From positions 1 to 64,000 of the forward strand of contig NZ_BMTP01000022.1 in the NCBI RefSeq assembly GCF_014649735.1: DNA of 64,000 nt, given 5' to 3'. Under the pieces are notes generated by a model, which searched no databases, had not been told where the DNA came from, and was given only the letters and a program-made list of their open reading frames with translations. Shown here piece after piece: positions 52,453 to 61,154 of this stretch. How positions within the stretch are numbered: position 1 is the first letter of the stretch; every line of letters begins with the position of its first letter. Source of the stretch: Streptomyces lavendofoliae (lineage in GTDB: Bacteria; Actinomycetota; Actinomycetes; Streptomycetales; Streptomycetaceae). The position numbers were made by a program, and so were the translations under genes.

Positions 52453-54425
52453 TTGTTACGTCCCCCAAGGGCGATCTGCATGGTGTCGTTCTGCTCGGCC
52501 CAGCTCGGCCTGGCCTGCGGCGCGGGGCCCACGGCCGGCTCGACGGGCTCGGCCGGCTCGACGGGCTCGGCGGGCTCGGCGGGCTCGGGCGGCTGCGGCG
52601 GCCGGCCCCCTCCGTGCCGGGCGGGGCGCTTCCTCTCCTGCCGCAGCATGTGCCGCCAGACGAAGATCGGCGTCGCGGTGACCAGCGTGGCGAACGACGC
52701 CCAGATGATCATGGCGGGGTGGGAGTGCCCGAAGACGAAGCCGGCGGCGATGGAGGCGCCGAAGATGCCGATGAAGTACCAGTGGTACCGGAAGGTCCCG
52801 AACCACCGGTCCGGGCTGGCCGAGTCGCCCTTGGGGGTGACCACGAACTTGCTCTTGCGGCGCAGGGCGGAGTCGACCAGGGCCTTGGCGTAGAGCGGCG
52901 CGGACAGCGCGGACATGAGCATGCCGGCCACGCCGCCGGACCCCTCCGGCTCGTGCGGGGAGACGTTGTGGCGGCGGTTCCAGACGTAGAGGCCGATCTG
53001 GAGCGCGGAGGCGTTGCCGTAGAGCATCAGCCACACGGTGGGGTCGATGTTCACACCCGAGGCGCCCAGGCCCAGGAACAGCGCGCAACTGAGGGCGGCG
53101 AGGATCCAGTTCAGGGCGGACATCGGGTAGAAGATGATCATCATCGTGTAGTTGAAGAGCTTGCTCGGCGGCAGCGAGTACCAGCCCTTCCAGTACTGCT
53201 TGAGGATCGTCTCGTACGTACCGCGCGACCAGCGCATCTGCTGGGTGAAGAAGTCCGTCCAGGCGCTGGGCCCCTCGCCGACCGCGAGTACGTCCGGGGT
53301 GTAGACCGAGCGCCACTTGTTGCCCGTCGCCGGGTTTTTGTGGCGGTGGATCTCGAAGCCGGTCGCCATGTCCTCGGTGATCGAGTCGTACAGGCCGCCG
53401 ATCTGCTTGAGCGCCCTGATGCGCACGGCGTTCGACGTGCCGACGAACATCGGCGCGCCGTAGCGGTTGCCGGCGCGCTGGATCAGCGCGTGGAAGAGGA
53501 ACTGCTGCGACTCGGCGGCCTTGGTGACGAAGTTGTCGTAGTTGCCGTAGACCTGCGGGCCGATGACGAAGCCGACGTCCGGGTCCCGGAAGAAGCCGAG
53601 CATCCGCTCCAGGTAGTTCGGCAGCGGCACGTGGTCGGTGTCGACGGAGGCGAAGAAGTCGTAGTTGTCGCCGTGCGCGTCCAGCCAGGCGTTGTAGTTG
53701 CCGTGCTTGGTCTTGGCGCGGTGCGCGCCGGTGGGCTGGTTCCACTTCGCGATGCCCTTGCGGGAGAAGTGGTGCACGCCCAGGCGCTCGCAGACGGCCT
53801 TGACCTCGGGGTCGTTCCCCTCGTCGAGCAGCCAGACGTGCATCAGGCCGCGGTGCCTGATCCTGACCGCCGCCTCCAGCGTCTTCGTCACCATCTCCAG
53901 GGGCTCCTTGCCCGGGACGAAGGAGGTGAGGAAGGCGACGCGGGTGCCGGTCTCCGGCACGACCGGGACCGGGTCGCGGGCGACGAGGGTCGCGTGGGCG
54001 TTCGACAGCACGTTCATGCAGCGGAAGAACTCGATCAGGCCGATCGAGACGAGCATCACGACGTCGAGGGCCGGCAGCCAGGCGAAGGCCGGGTGGTCGC
54101 GCTCGGTCCAGTGCGACGGCTGGAGCAGCCACACCAGCAGCACCAGCGACAGCACCGGGGCGGCGGCGAGCATCAGCGCGACCCGCACACGGTGCGGCTC
54201 CTGGGAGATCAGGGAGCGGTACTGCACCTTGTACGGCTTGGCCGGGTCCGGCTGGGTGAGCGGCCCGGCGAGCCTGCTGTAGTGCTCGTAGTCGTAGCGC
54301 GGCAGCGGCTTGGCGGCGGCGCCGCGCTGCCGGGGTCCGCCGGTCCGGAGCTGCGGGGGAACCCGAAGCTGAGCGGTCCGGGATGGGTCGTTGTCCTGCC
54401 GGGCGCCGGTCGGCGTCGACGTCAT
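52449..54425 (-). CDS. cslA: cellulose synthase-like glycosyltransferase CslA
   Basis: 658 residues. GT2 processive synthase with membrane helices on both sides of the catalytic domain. The DxD is in VDTDHVPLPN, the TED motif in SITEDMATGF and the acceptor motif Q-x-x-RW in QQMRWSRGTY. Its product is a beta-linked apical glycan at the hyphal tip. The C-terminal tail has repeated Pro-Glu-Pro-Ala units. A GGGGGGA site precedes the ATG. It is followed by glxA and is part of the locus with cslZ and lpmP. Confidence 0.95.
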   Translation of the reverse strand: MTSTPTGARQDNDPSRTAQLRVPPQLRTGGPRQRGAAAKPLPRYDYEHYSRLAGPLTQPDPAKPYKVQYRSLISQEPHRVRVALMLAAAPVLSLVLLVWLLQPSHWTERDHPAFAWLPALDVVMLVSIGLIEFFRCMNVLSNAHATLVARDPVPVVPETGTRVAFLTSFVPGKEPLEMVTKTLEAAVRIRHRGLMHVWLLDEGNDPEVKAVCERLGVHHFSRKGIAKWNQPTGAHRAKTKHGNYNAWLDAHGDNYDFFASVDTDHVPLPNYLERMLGFFRDPDVGFVIGPQVYGNYDNFVTKAAESQQFLFHALIQRAGNRYGAPMFVGTSNAVRIRALKQIGGLYDSITEDMATGFEIHRHKNPATGNKWRSVYTPDVLAVGEGPSAWTDFFTQQMRWSRGTYETILKQYWKGWYSLPPSKLFNYTMMIIFYPMSALNWILAALSCALFLGLGASGVNIDPTVWLMLYGNASALQIGLYVWNRRHNVSPHEPEGSGGVAGMLMSALSAPLYAKALVDSALRRKSKFVVTPKGDSASPDRWFGTFRYHWYFIGIFGASIAAGFVFGHSHPAMIIWASFATLVTATPIFVWRHMLRQERKRPARHGGGRPPQPPEPAEPAEPVEPAEPVEPAVGPAPQARPSWAEQNDTMQIALGGRNK

Positions 54426-54793
54426 GAGTCATCCCCCCGCACGCATGCTGGTGCGTGATCGGTCGTGTTCGTTTGCGTCCGGAGCGCGCAGTCCCCCTGA
54501 ACCGGCGTGTTCCGGCACTTCGGTGGCCGGCCACCATTCCCGAGGACAGGGAAAGACGGCCTTCCGGTTGCATGATGCCTGTCACGGCGTCCCTGCGTGA
54601 ACGGGGCCCCCACCCCGTGGTTCCCGCATCCGGAGCATCTCCCGACACTGCCGCCAACTGCAGGAACCACGTGTCCCATTGAGGACACCGGCTCCAGGAT
54701 AGGGTCTGCCGCCCTCTCACCCGAGCGCAAGGGTGAAATAGACTGTTTATCGGGCATATGCACGCTTTATGGGTGACTCGGGGGCGTGGGCAC
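54426..54793. other. gene-free region before cslA
   Basis: About 370 bases of lower-GC sequence with no supported gene. It should hold the cslA promoter and control sites. The stretch around 54730-54770 is AT-rich for this genome. Confidence 0.5.
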
Positions 54794-54832
54794 GACTGAG
54801 GCCCCCTCACCCGTGGTGAGGGGGCCTCAGTC
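54794..54832. terminator. hairpin after tRNA-Lys, copy 1
   Basis: 18-base perfect arms (54794-54811 and 54815-54832) with a CGT loop, just downstream of the minus-strand tRNA. Confidence 0.88.
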
Positions 54833-54838
54833 TCGCGT

Positions 54839-54911
54839 GCGCCGCCAGGGACTCGAACCCCGGACCCGCTGATTAAGAGTCAGCTGCTCTAACCAACTGA
54901 GCTAGCGGCGC
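54839..54911 (-). tRNA. tRNA-Lys(CUU), copy 1
   Basis: 73 bases on the minus strand. Acceptor GCGCCGC/GCGGCGC, D arm GCTCAGTTGGTTAGAGC, anticodon stem GCTGA/TCAGC with loop CTCTTAA (anticodon CTT), T arm with GGTTCGAGTCC. CCA is not encoded. It is identical to the copy at 58790. Confidence 0.95.
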
Positions 54912-55107
54912 CTGCTGACCTGCACAACTCTACCCGATGGCCGGGGGTGGTCCGGACCGCCCTGGGCGCCGCCGGGCGATGAAAGGGGTCGTCCCGGCCT
55001 GTCGGCTGACCGTTTTTTCCCTTTAGACCGTCAAAATGCGACATGTCGGGTCAGTTGAGACACTGGCGCCCGTACCGCAGCACCGGAAGAACCTGGAGGG
55101 GAAGCGC

Positions 55108-56442
55108 ATGGCCGCCGTACCGGTCTTCGAGGAGTACGAGCCCGCCCCCGACTGTCCCTGCACCGGCTGTGCCCGGCAGCGGCGCGAGACCGCCCTCCGT
55201 CTCGCCGTGCGGGCCGGCGGCCACCCCGCCGCCCACGGCGCGCGGCGCGCCCTGGTCCTGTTCACCGCCGCCGGGGTCGCCCTCGGCGCCGGGGCCGGGA
55301 CGGGCGGCGCGGTCACCGTCACCCACCCGGCGGGCCCCGCCGGGCCCGCCGGCCCCGCGGCCCCCGGCCGGGACCGGGACGACCCGGACGCCTCCACCCC
55401 GCAGGGCGGCGCCGGACCCCTGCACGGACGCCCGCACGCCGGGCCGACGGGCGGACACGTCTCCGCGCCCTCGCTGCGCCGGTCCACCCGCGCCGAGATC
55501 ATCAACCGGGCCAAGCGCTGGGTCGCCGCGAAGGTCCCCTACTCCATGGAGAAGTACTGGACGGACGGCTACCGCCAGGACTGCTCGGGGTTCGTGTCGA
55601 TGGCCTGGAACCTCGCGGGCAACGAGTGGACCGGCTCCCTCGGCCGGTTCGGCACCCGCCTGGACCGCTCCGAGCTCCAGCCCGGCGACATCCTGCTCTT
55701 CCACAATCCGGCCGACCCCAACCGGGGCTCGCACGTCACCCTCTTCGGCGGCTGGACCGACTACACGCACACCTCCTACACCGCCTACGAGCAGACCAGG
55801 CCGCACGCCCGCAGGCTGGCCACCCCGATGGCGTACTGGAACAACTCCGGCCGCTACGTCGCCTACCGCTACAAGGGCCTGAGCGGAGGCACCCCCGGAA
55901 GCCCCGGCAGCCCCGGTGCCTCCGCGGCCTACCCGGGCTCCGGGTCCTTCGGGCCGGGGGCGGAGAACCGGCACGTCACCCGGCTCGGGCGGATGCTCGG
56001 GGAGCGGGGCGGCCGGCGCTTCTACCGCTCCGGGCCCGGGCCGCGCTGGAGCGAGGCGGACCGGAGGGCGACGCGGGCGTTCCAGCGGGCGCAGGGCTGG
56101 ACCGGGCGGGAAGCGGACGGGCTGCCGGGACCGCACACCTGGCGGCTGCTGGTGAGCGGACAGGGGCGCGACATCCCCTCCGGCTCCGGGGCGTCGACCC
56201 AGGCGCCCCCCTTCCCCGGCCGCGCCCACTTCCGGCCCGGCCGGGCGAACGAACACGTCGAACGGCTGGGGCGCCAGTTGGTGCGGCGCGGCTTCGGCGA
56301 CCACTACCGCTCGGGGCCGGGACCGCGCTGGGGCGAGGCCGACCGGCGCAACGTCGAGGCGTTCCAGCGCGCCCAGGGCTGGCGGGGCGCCGCCGCCAAC
56401 GGCTACCCGGGCCCCGAGACCTGGCGGCGGCTGTTCCGATGA
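55108..56442 (+). CDS. peptidoglycan-binding protein with NlpC/P60-type domain
   Basis: 444 residues from the ATG at 55108 (GGAGGGG upstream). A Cys-rich cytoplasmic start (CPCTGCARQRRE) is followed by one membrane helix near residues 50-68 and a Gly/Pro linker. A C40-like domain has DCSGFVSMAWN (catalytic Cys) and HVTLFGGW (His). Two similar C-terminal repeats follow, each with the HVxRLGRxLxxRG and FQRAQGW pattern of peptidoglycan-binding domains. It probably acts on or senses the cell wall. It lies within the cslA/lpmP locus. Confidence 0.88.
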   Translation: MAAVPVFEEYEPAPDCPCTGCARQRRETALRLAVRAGGHPAAHGARRALVLFTAAGVALGAGAGTGGAVTVTHPAGPAGPAGPAAPGRDRDDPDASTPQGGAGPLHGRPHAGPTGGHVSAPSLRRSTRAEIINRAKRWVAAKVPYSMEKYWTDGYRQDCSGFVSMAWNLAGNEWTGSLGRFGTRLDRSELQPGDILLFHNPADPNRGSHVTLFGGWTDYTHTSYTAYEQTRPHARRLATPMAYWNNSGRYVAYRYKGLSGGTPGSPGSPGASAAYPGSGSFGPGAENRHVTRLGRMLGERGGRRFYRSGPGPRWSEADRRATRAFQRAQGWTGREADGLPGPHTWRLLVSGQGRDIPSGSGASTQAPPFPGRAHFRPGRANEHVERLGRQLVRRGFGDHYRSGPGPRWGEADRRNVEAFQRAQGWRGAAANGYPGPETWRRLFR

Positions 56443-56461
56443 CCGACACGAGGAGGCAGGG

Positions 56462-57820
56462 TTGAGTACGGCGACGCCGGAGGGCGGCGGGACGACCGGC
56501 GGTACGACCACCGGGGCGGCGATTGGCGGGACCCCCGGCGGTACGACCACCGGGGCGGCGATTGGCGGGACGACCGGCGGTACGGCGACCGGGGCGGCGA
56601 CCGGTGGGACGACCACCGGGTGGACGACCGGCGGGACGACGGCCGGCCGGCGGGTTCCCGTCATCGGGAACGAGACCACCGGGCCCATCCCGGTGCACCT
56701 GCTGTTCCGCGACGACGGGAAGGCCGGCCCCGGAGCGTTGGACACCGGACCGGTCACGGTCGTACGGGGGCGGGCACCGGGCGGCGCGCGTACCGCTGCC
56801 GGAGAGGCGGCGACCGTGCCGGGCGGTCCGGCCGCGGGGGCCGTGAGGGTGCCGGGCCCGGCCCGCCGGACCGTGCCGCCGGCCGACGCCGAGCCGGCCG
56901 AACGGCCCGGGCCGGTGCTGCCCGGGTGGGCCGGGGTGGCGGCCGGGGCGGTCGCGCTCGCCGGGTGCGCCGCGCTGCTGTGGTGGACCGGGGCGGTGCC
57001 CCCGGTGGTGACCGCCATGCTGGGGCTGCCGTCCCGCCCGTACAACGGCATCGGGCTCGGCGTCTGGGCGCTGCTGGCGCTGGGCGTGCTCGGGGTGCTG
57101 TTCTCCTTCGGCGGGCTGTGCCGGGGGAGGGTCGGGTACGCGTGGGTCCTCACGCTCTTCGGGGACTACCGGGGCAGCGTCCGGCGCACCGGGCTCATGT
57201 GGGTGAGCCCGCTGCTGCTGCGCCGCCGGATCGACGTACGGCTGCGGCACTGGCGCAGCGAGCCGATCCCGGCCGTCGACGCGCACGGCACCGCGCTGCG
57301 GGTGGTCGTGCTGGTGGTGTGGCGCATCCGCGACACCGTGCGGGCCGCCCTCGGGGTGGCGGACCACGAGCGGTACCTGCGCGAGCAGGTGGAGGCCGCG
57401 ATGGCCCGGGTGCTGTCCCGGCTGCCGGCCGACGCCGCCCCCGTCCCCGGCGGGGGGACACCCATCCACGAGGACGCCCCGATGACCCTGCGGGACGCGG
57501 AGGTGGTGGGGGAGGCGCTGACCCGGATGCTGTCGGCGGAGTGCGCCCCGGTCGGCATCGACGTCTTCTCGGCGCAGCCGACCCGGATCGAGTACGCGCC
57601 GGAGATCGCGGCCGCCATGCAGCGGCGCCGGGTCGCGGCGATCGACGCCAAGCACCGGGACGCGGTGCTCACGTCCGTGGTGGACGCGGTCGACGACATG
57701 GTCCACCGGCTGACCACGCGTGGTCTGGTCGAACTGGACGACTACGACCGCAAGGCGCTGGTCAAGGACCTGACGGTGGCCTTCTACACGGGTCGCAGTG
57801 GTCCGGTCGAAGGCCCGTGA
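56462..57820 (+). CDS. SPFH/band 7 membrane protein with repeat-rich N-terminus
   Basis: 452 residues from a TTG start, chosen for AGGAGG five bases upstream; no better start exists nearby. The first 60 residues are Gly/Thr/Ala from a 39-base tandem repeat. Two membrane helices (about 160-180 and 195-215) lead into an SPFH domain (VDVRLRHWRSEPIPAVDAHG-like strands, RDTVRAALGVADHERYLREQ). SPFH proteins form membrane scaffolds. It lies 19 bases behind the peptidoglycan-binding gene and before lpmP, so a role in the same envelope process is plausible. Confidence 0.85.
   Translation: MSTATPEGGGTTGGTTTGAAIGGTPGGTTTGAAIGGTTGGTATGAATGGTTTGWTTGGTTAGRRVPVIGNETTGPIPVHLLFRDDGKAGPGALDTGPVTVVRGRAPGGARTAAGEAATVPGGPAAGAVRVPGPARRTVPPADAEPAERPGPVLPGWAGVAAGAVALAGCAALLWWTGAVPPVVTAMLGLPSRPYNGIGLGVWALLALGVLGVLFSFGGLCRGRVGYAWVLTLFGDYRGSVRRTGLMWVSPLLLRRRIDVRLRHWRSEPIPAVDAHGTALRVVVLVVWRIRDTVRAALGVADHERYLREQVEAAMARVLSRLPADAAPVPGGGTPIHEDAPMTLRDAEVVGEALTRMLSAECAPVGIDVFSAQPTRIEYAPEIAAAMQRRRVAAIDAKHRDAVLTSVVDAVDDMVHRLTTRGLVELDDYDRKALVKDLTVAFYTGRSGPVEGP
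56486..56641 (+). repeat. four 39-bp coding repeats in the SPFH gene
   Basis: Units at 56486, 56525, 56564 and 56603, each 39 bases (13 codons) encoding Gly-Gly-Thr-Thr-Gly-like residues. The second differs little from the first; the third and fourth are more diverged. Confidence 0.85.
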
Positions 57821-57824
57821 TTGG

Positions 57825-57851
57825 TATGGACATGTTCAACTAACGTCCATA
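57825..57851. promoter_or_regulatory. 7-bp inverted repeat upstream of lpmP
   Basis: TATGGAC (57825-57831) and GTCCATA (57845-57851) with a 13-base spacer, just after the SPFH gene stop and before the DasR-like site. Confidence 0.4.
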
Positions 57852-57859
57852 CATTGGAA

Positions 57860-57875
57860 CTTGGTCTAGACCGGA
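57860..57875. promoter_or_regulatory. DasR-like operator upstream of lpmP
   Basis: CTTGGTCTAGACCGGA contains the perfect palindrome GGTCTAGACC and matches the remembered dre consensus at 11 of 16 positions, about 90 bases before the lpmP start. Confidence 0.65.
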
Positions 57876-57962
57876 TCGCCAGCACTGGTACCACCCGCAC
57901 CACCCACGCACGCGTGCAGCAGGGCTCATCGAACTCCCCCACGTTCTGTCAGGAGCGACAGC

Positions 57963-58550
57963 ATGCGACACAAGATAGGCGCGGCCCTGGTGGCCCTCGG
58001 CGTGGCCGGGGTCTCCCTCGTGGCCACCGGCAGCGCCAGCAGCCACGGCTACACCGACTCACCCATCAGCCGTCAGAAGCTCTGTGCCAACGGCACCGTG
58101 TCCAACTGCGGCAACATCCAGTGGGAGCCGCAGTCGGTCGAGGGGCCCAAGGGCTTCCCGGCCGGCGGCCCCGCCGACGGAAGGATCTGCTCCGGCGGCA
58201 ACGGGCAGTTCGCCCAGCTCGACGACCCCCGAGGCGGCTCCTGGCCCGCCACGCGGGTGACCGGCGGCCAGAGCTTCACCTTCCGCTGGCAGTTCACCGC
58301 GCGGCACCGCACCACCGACTTCAAGTACTACATCACCAAGAACGGGTGGAACCAGTCCGCGCCGCTCACCCGCGCGGCCCTGGACCCCCAGCCGTTCCTG
58401 ACCGTCCCCTACAACGCCCAGCCGCCGTCCACGCTCAGCCACCAGGGCACCATTCCGAGCGGGAAGACCGGCAAGCACCTGATCCTGGCCGTCTGGACGG
58501 TCGCGGACACGACGAACGCCTTCTACGCCTGCTCCGACGTGCAGTTCTGA
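57963..58550 (+). CDS. lpmP: lytic polysaccharide monooxygenase (AA10), LpmP
   Basis: 195 residues with a signal peptide cleaved before His28 (SASS|HGYTDSP), so the N-terminal His of the mature enzyme forms the copper brace with a second His near residue 115 (FTARHRTTDFKYYITK). Four Cys form two disulfides. AA10 enzymes oxidatively cleave chitin or cellulose. The position next to cslA-glxA matches the S. coelicolor gene that modifies the apical glycan. A DasR-like site upstream links it to GlcNAc. Confidence 0.93.
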   Translation: MRHKIGAALVALGVAGVSLVATGSASSHGYTDSPISRQKLCANGTVSNCGNIQWEPQSVEGPKGFPAGGPADGRICSGGNGQFAQLDDPRGGSWPATRVTGGQSFTFRWQFTARHRTTDFKYYITKNGWNQSAPLTRAALDPQPFLTVPYNAQPPSTLSHQGTIPSGKTGKHLILAVWTVADTTNAFYACSDVQF

Positions 58551-58752
58551 CGCCGGTCGATGGCCGGCCGCCGTGCGGCGGCAGGGCCTGCCCCACCCCG
58601 CGTACACCCGCCGGGGCCATGGTGGCGCCGTGAGTCCGGCGCCCACCGTGGCCCCATGGATCCCCGTACGCGCCGGCACCGGCAGGCCCTGACCGGGACC
58701 GTGACCGCCTGCGCGGCGGCCGGCCCCGGCGGGCCGGCCGACCGGCACGAAA

Positions 58753-58778
58753 AAGCCCCCCGCTCGCGCGAGGGGCTT
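58753..58778 (-). terminator. terminator of tRNA-Lys, copy 2
   Basis: AAGCCCC and GGGGCTT arms; on the minus strand the second arm is followed by CTTTTTC, a good T-tract, directly downstream of the tRNA. Confidence 0.8.
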
Positions 58779-58789
58779 CTTCCGTCTGT

Positions 58790-58862
58790 GCGCCGCCAGG
58801 GACTCGAACCCCGGACCCGCTGATTAAGAGTCAGCTGCTCTAACCAACTGAGCTAGCGGCGC
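58790..58862 (-). tRNA. tRNA-Lys(CUU), copy 2
   Basis: Identical over its 73 bases to the copy at 54839-54911, same strand, same anticodon CTT. Seven flanking bases on the right (CTGCTGA) are also shared. Confidence 0.95.
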
Positions 58863-58948
58863 CTGCTGACAGAGTTAATACTACCCGGTCCGAGGGGCGC
58901 TCCGGACCACGTGGTCGTGAGCTGGCTCACAGTCGGGCGCCGGGAGGT

Positions 58949-59707
58949 TTAGAGCGCCAGCGAGAGCACCACCGGCGCGGCCTTGCGGTTCAGCGCGTCC
59001 GCCGCCGAGCGCAGCCGGTGGGCGTGCTCGATGGGGAGCGACAGGGCGAGGCAGCCCACCGCCGAACCGGCCGTCAGCGGCACCGCCGCGCAGACCGTGC
59101 CCACGGCGTACTCCTGGAGGTCCAGGACGGGGACGGTCGGGGGCTGGCTGTCGAGCTTGGAGAAGAGCACCTTCTCGCTGGTGATCGTCCGCGAGGTGAG
59201 CCGGGCGATCTTGTGGCGGGAGAGGTGGTCCCGGCGGCCGTTCTGGTCGAGCTGGGTCAGCAGGCACTTGCCGACCGCGCTGGCGTGGGCCGCCGAGCGG
59301 AAGTCGACCCATTCGTTGACCTTCGGCGTGTGCGGGCCGTCGGCCATCTGCGTGATCTTGACCTCGCCGTCGATGTACCGGCTGATGTAGACGGCGGCGC
59401 CGACCGAGTCGCGCAGCTCGGTCAGGGTCTCCTGGAGCTTGCCCTCCAGGGCCTCGCGCCGGGTGGCGCCGGAGCCCAGCAGGACCAGGGAGTCACCCAC
59501 CACATAGGCGCCGTCGCTGACCTGCTCGACGTACCCCTCGCGGCGCAGCATGAGCAGCAGCGGGGTCAGATGGCCGGCCGGAAGCCCCGTCTCGCGAGCG
59601 ATCTGGACGTCGGTCACCCCGCCGCCGTGCCGTGAGATCGTTTCGAGGACACGCAGGGCGTACTGCACCGAGTGGAACGGCGCGGTCGGCTCTGGCTTCA
59701 GCGCCAC
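58949..59707 (-). CDS. IclR-family transcriptional regulator
   Basis: 252 residues. The N-terminal winged helix (HSVQYALRVLETISRHGGG, VTDVQIARETGLP) is followed by an effector-binding domain with the family's conserved pattern (DFRSAAHASAVGKCLLTQL, LTSRTITSEKVLF, AVPLTAGSAVG). IclR proteins control use of organic acids and aromatic compounds. The gene is well separated from its neighbours, and its target is not evident. Confidence 0.88.
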   Translation of the reverse strand: MALKPEPTAPFHSVQYALRVLETISRHGGGVTDVQIARETGLPAGHLTPLLLMLRREGYVEQVSDGAYVVGDSLVLLGSGATRREALEGKLQETLTELRDSVGAAVYISRYIDGEVKITQMADGPHTPKVNEWVDFRSAAHASAVGKCLLTQLDQNGRRDHLSRHKIARLTSRTITSEKVLFSKLDSQPPTVPVLDLQEYAVGTVCAAVPLTAGSAVGCLALSLPIEHAHRLRSAADALNRKAAPVVLSLAL

Positions 59708-60203
59708 GGTTTCCCCCTACCAGGTTGTGACCGCAAGCTTCCGTACCACGATAGCGGCCAAGAGCCGTTTAGTGGGCTCCTGTTGACAAGAATCTGCCCC
59801 GCCCCCTACGCGTACGCTGGGACGGGACACCCGGGCATATGACACCGGCAAACTTCCGGCCCACCAGGGCCGCGGGACACCCGCCGCGCCGCACCCGCGC
59901 AGCCCGTGCGCCGCCCGCGGCACCAGGTCCACCCGGTGTCGGGCGGCGACCGGCTGGAGCCCGGCCGGCACCCCCTCGCCGTACCCCGACCGGGACCGAC
60001 GCCGCCGCTCGCGTCAGGCCGCAGGCGCGGTGCTCTCCCGCAGCCCCCGGGGCCGGCAGGTCCCGCCGCTCCCGCCCCGGGCGCCCCCGGATCCGCCTCC
60101 TCCGGCCCAGCGCCGCGCGCACCGCGTCCACCGGTGAGAAGCCGTCCCGGGGCAGCCGTCGAGGAGCCGGCGGGCGGACGGGTCCGTGAGGAACCTCGCC
60201 GGC
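59708..60203. other. 496-bp region with an orphan-looking promoter
   Basis: TTGACA at 59783-59788 and TACGCG at 59807-59812 (18-base spacer) point rightwards, but no credible gene follows: the forward frames are Arg/Pro-rich low-complexity reading. The downstream gene is convergent. This may be a deletion scar that left a promoter behind. Confidence 0.45.
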
Positions 60204-61154
60204 TCAGTCCCGCACGGGTACGTAGCCCCGTTCCTTGTCGACCACGTTCGGCAGCGGCCGGCCGCTCGCCCACAGCTCGAACATGTCCACGAACTGCGCC
60301 CCGAGCCGGTCCCGCCAGCCCACCGTGTCGCCGCTCATGTGCGGCGAGACGATCAGCCCGGGCACGTCCCACAGCGCGCTGTCCTCGCCGAGCGGCTCCC
60401 GCGCGAAGACGTCCAGCGCCGCGCCCGCGATCCACCGCTTGGCGACCGCGGCCACCAGGGCGTCCTCCACGACCAGCTGCCCGCGGGCCACGTTGATGAA
60501 CCGCGCCGAGGGCTGCATCAGCCCGAAGCGCCGGGCGTCGAACATGCCCCGCGTCGACTCCGTCAGCGGCGCCGCGCACACCACCCAGTCCGCCCGCGTC
60601 AGCAGCAGGTCCAGCTCGTCGGCGCCGTGGACACGCGGGCGCGCCGTCCGCCCCACGACCGCCGTCCGCACCCCCAGCGCCCGCAGCGTCGTGGCGACCG
60701 CCCGGCCGATCGGCCCGGCGCCGACCACCACCGCCCGGCTGCCCGCCACCGGCAGGCTCTCCCGCTGCCGCCAGCGCCGCTCCCGCTGGAGCTCCAGCGT
60801 GCCCGGCAGGTCCTTCGCCATGGCCAGCACCAGCCCCGCCACGTACTCGGCGATCGGCTGCTCGAACACGCCCCGCGCGTTCGTCACCACCGTGTCGGAG
60901 GCGACCAGTTCGGGACACAGCAACCGGTCCACGCCCGCGCTCGGCGTGTGCACCCAGGACGGCCGCGGCCCGTCGCCGGGCCAGGCCGCGCGGACCGCGT
61001 CCGAGGCGAAGTCCCACACGAGCAGGACGTCGGCGGACGGCAGCGAGGCGGCGAGGGAGCCCTCGTCGGCGTACCGGACGCGGACCCGCCCGGTCAGCCG
61101 GCCGAGGCGGGGCGGCGGGTCGGCCTCGAGGACGAGGAGAGTGGGCAGCGGCAT
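60204..61154 (-). CDS. D-2-hydroxyacid dehydrogenase family protein
   Basis: 316 residues. The Rossmann motif VVVGAGPIGRAVATTL binds NAD(P). The catalytic Arg lies in INVARGQLVVEDAL, Glu in FAREPLGED, and the catalytic His in VSPHMSGDT. The ARGVFEQPIAEYVAGLVL substrate-domain motif is typical. It reduces a 2-oxo acid or oxidises a D-2-hydroxy acid; the substrate is not readable. The ATG at 61154 begins the conserved N-terminal strand. Confidence 0.9.
   Translation of the reverse strand: MPLPTLLVLEADPPPRLGRLTGRVRVRYADEGSLAASLPSADVLLVWDFASDAVRAAWPGDGPRPSWVHTPSAGVDRLLCPELVASDTVVTNARGVFEQPIAEYVAGLVLAMAKDLPGTLELQRERRWRQRESLPVAGSRAVVVGAGPIGRAVATTLRALGVRTAVVGRTARPRVHGADELDLLLTRADWVVCAAPLTESTRGMFDARRFGLMQPSARFINVARGQLVVEDALVAAVAKRWIAGAALDVFAREPLGEDSALWDVPGLIVSPHMSGDTVGWRDRLGAQFVDMFELWASGRPLPNVVDKERGYVPVRD

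Noticed and set aside
54422..54763. Small gene on the minus strand before cslA
   Set aside because: No ribosome site or recognisable domain, and it would run through the expected cslA promoter.
59839..60189. Forward gene of 116 residues after the TTGACA promoter
   Set aside because: The product is almost only Arg, Pro, Ala and Gly with no ribosome site; it looks like random GC-rich sequence.
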